Made by a program: the position numbers and the translations under genes
NCBI GenBank assembly: GCA_964615195.1
Contig: CAZTNG010000054.1
Span: forward strand, 1-15,541
Reading direction: 5' to 3'
Length of the DNA: 15,541 nucleotides
Source: HGM20899 sp964615195
GTDB lineage: Bacteria; Pseudomonadota; Gammaproteobacteria; Enterobacterales; Succinivibrionaceae
In this document: positions 15,430-15,541 of the stretch, piece by piece
How positions within the stretch are numbered: position 1 is the first letter of the stretch
Layout of the letters: each line of letters starts with the position of its first letter
The notes under the pieces: generated by a model
What the model saw: the letters and a program-made list of their open reading frames with translations, nothing else
What the model was told of the DNA's origin: nothing
Database searches by the model: none

Positions 15430-15466
15430 AAACAAAAGGATAAGCATTTGCTTATCCTTTTGTTTT
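15430..15466 (+). terminator. Strong intrinsic terminator after cheW
   Basis: A perfect 16-bp stem pairs 15430-15445 with 15450-15465 around the loop ATTT. The right arm ends in TTTTGTTTT and the left arm starts AAACAAAA, so it could act on both strands. It begins 21 nt after the cheW stop and closes the motility cluster. Confidence 0.92.
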
Positions 15467-15489
15467 AGTTGTTGGTTAGAATAGTAATT

Positions 15490-15517
15490 TAATATAACTG
15501 TGTTATATTATACAGTT
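15490..15517. promoter_or_regulatory. Overlapping palindromes, possible operator for a gene to the right
   Basis: A 9-bp perfect inverted repeat (15490-15498 with 15502-15510, centre TGT) overlaps a second one, AACTGT (15496-15501) with ACAGTT (15512-15517). A TATAAC box at 15493-15498 lies inside the first. The arrangement resembles an operator over a promoter -10 region. The target gene would lie beyond the window. AT-rich palindromes arise easily by chance. Confidence 0.3.
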
Positions 15518-15541
15518 GTATGTCTAACTTCCACTTATTTT

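Noticed and set aside
1..15541. Mobile element, CRISPR array, tRNA/rRNA or undescribed system
   Set aside because: No transposase, integrase, terminal repeats, regular spacer arrays or RNA-gene folds were seen; every long coding region belongs to a known family and the cluster is a conserved motility locus.

Overview
The window is AT-rich DNA from a polarly flagellated gammaproteobacterium. It holds thirteen flagellar, chemotaxis and array-positioning genes on the + strand, preceded by an unrelated L-lactate dehydrogenase gene. The order flhA-flhF-flhG-fliA-cheY-cheZ-cheA-cheB-motC-motD-parC-parP-cheW is, from memory, that of the Pseudomonas aeruginosa flhA-cheW cluster (F6-type chemotaxis system). 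The proteins are close to gammaproteobacterial versions (CheY is near-colinear with the E. coli protein, and CheZ is present). The low G+C and the NAD-type L-LDH would suit a fermentative, host-associated lineage such as Succinivibrionaceae (Aeromonadales), but that placement is only a guess.

Layout. Positions 1-81 are the leader of ldh and contain two interleaved inverted repeats with the geometry of an H-type pseudoknot. ldh (82-1014) ends at a clear intrinsic terminator (1025-1070). A sigma-54 (-24/-12) promoter at 1157-1173 then opens the first motility block, flhA-flhF-flhG-fliA, whose genes lie 9-12 nt apart. A 425-nt gap (6432-6856) separates this from the second block, cheY-cheZ-cheA-cheB-motC-motD-parC-parP, which is tightly packed (from a 4-nt overlap to a 34-nt gap). 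cheW follows after 112 nt with its own possible promoter and ends at a strong 16-bp hairpin terminator (15430-15466). The last ~70 nt contain overlapping palindromes that may be an operator for a gene outside the window.

How the genes work together. FlhA is the export gate of the flagellar secretion system. FlhF and FlhG set flagellar place and number; FlhG keeps the N-terminal DQAQGLR motif used to activate FlhF. FliA drives late flagellar and chemotaxis genes. CheA, coupled to receptors by CheW, phosphorylates CheY and CheB; CheZ dephosphorylates CheY-P. MotC/MotD form a stator. ParC and ParP position and stabilise polar arrays.

The block is a conserved housekeeping motility locus, not a new system. 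The most interesting detail is in CheA. It appears to lack a folded P2 (CheY-docking) domain and instead carries two identical 13-residue repeats that closely resemble the CheY-binding N-terminus of FliM and the CheY-binding C-terminus of CheZ. The second point of interest is the predicted pseudoknot in the ldh leader. No mobile elements, CRISPR arrays, tRNA or rRNA genes were found.
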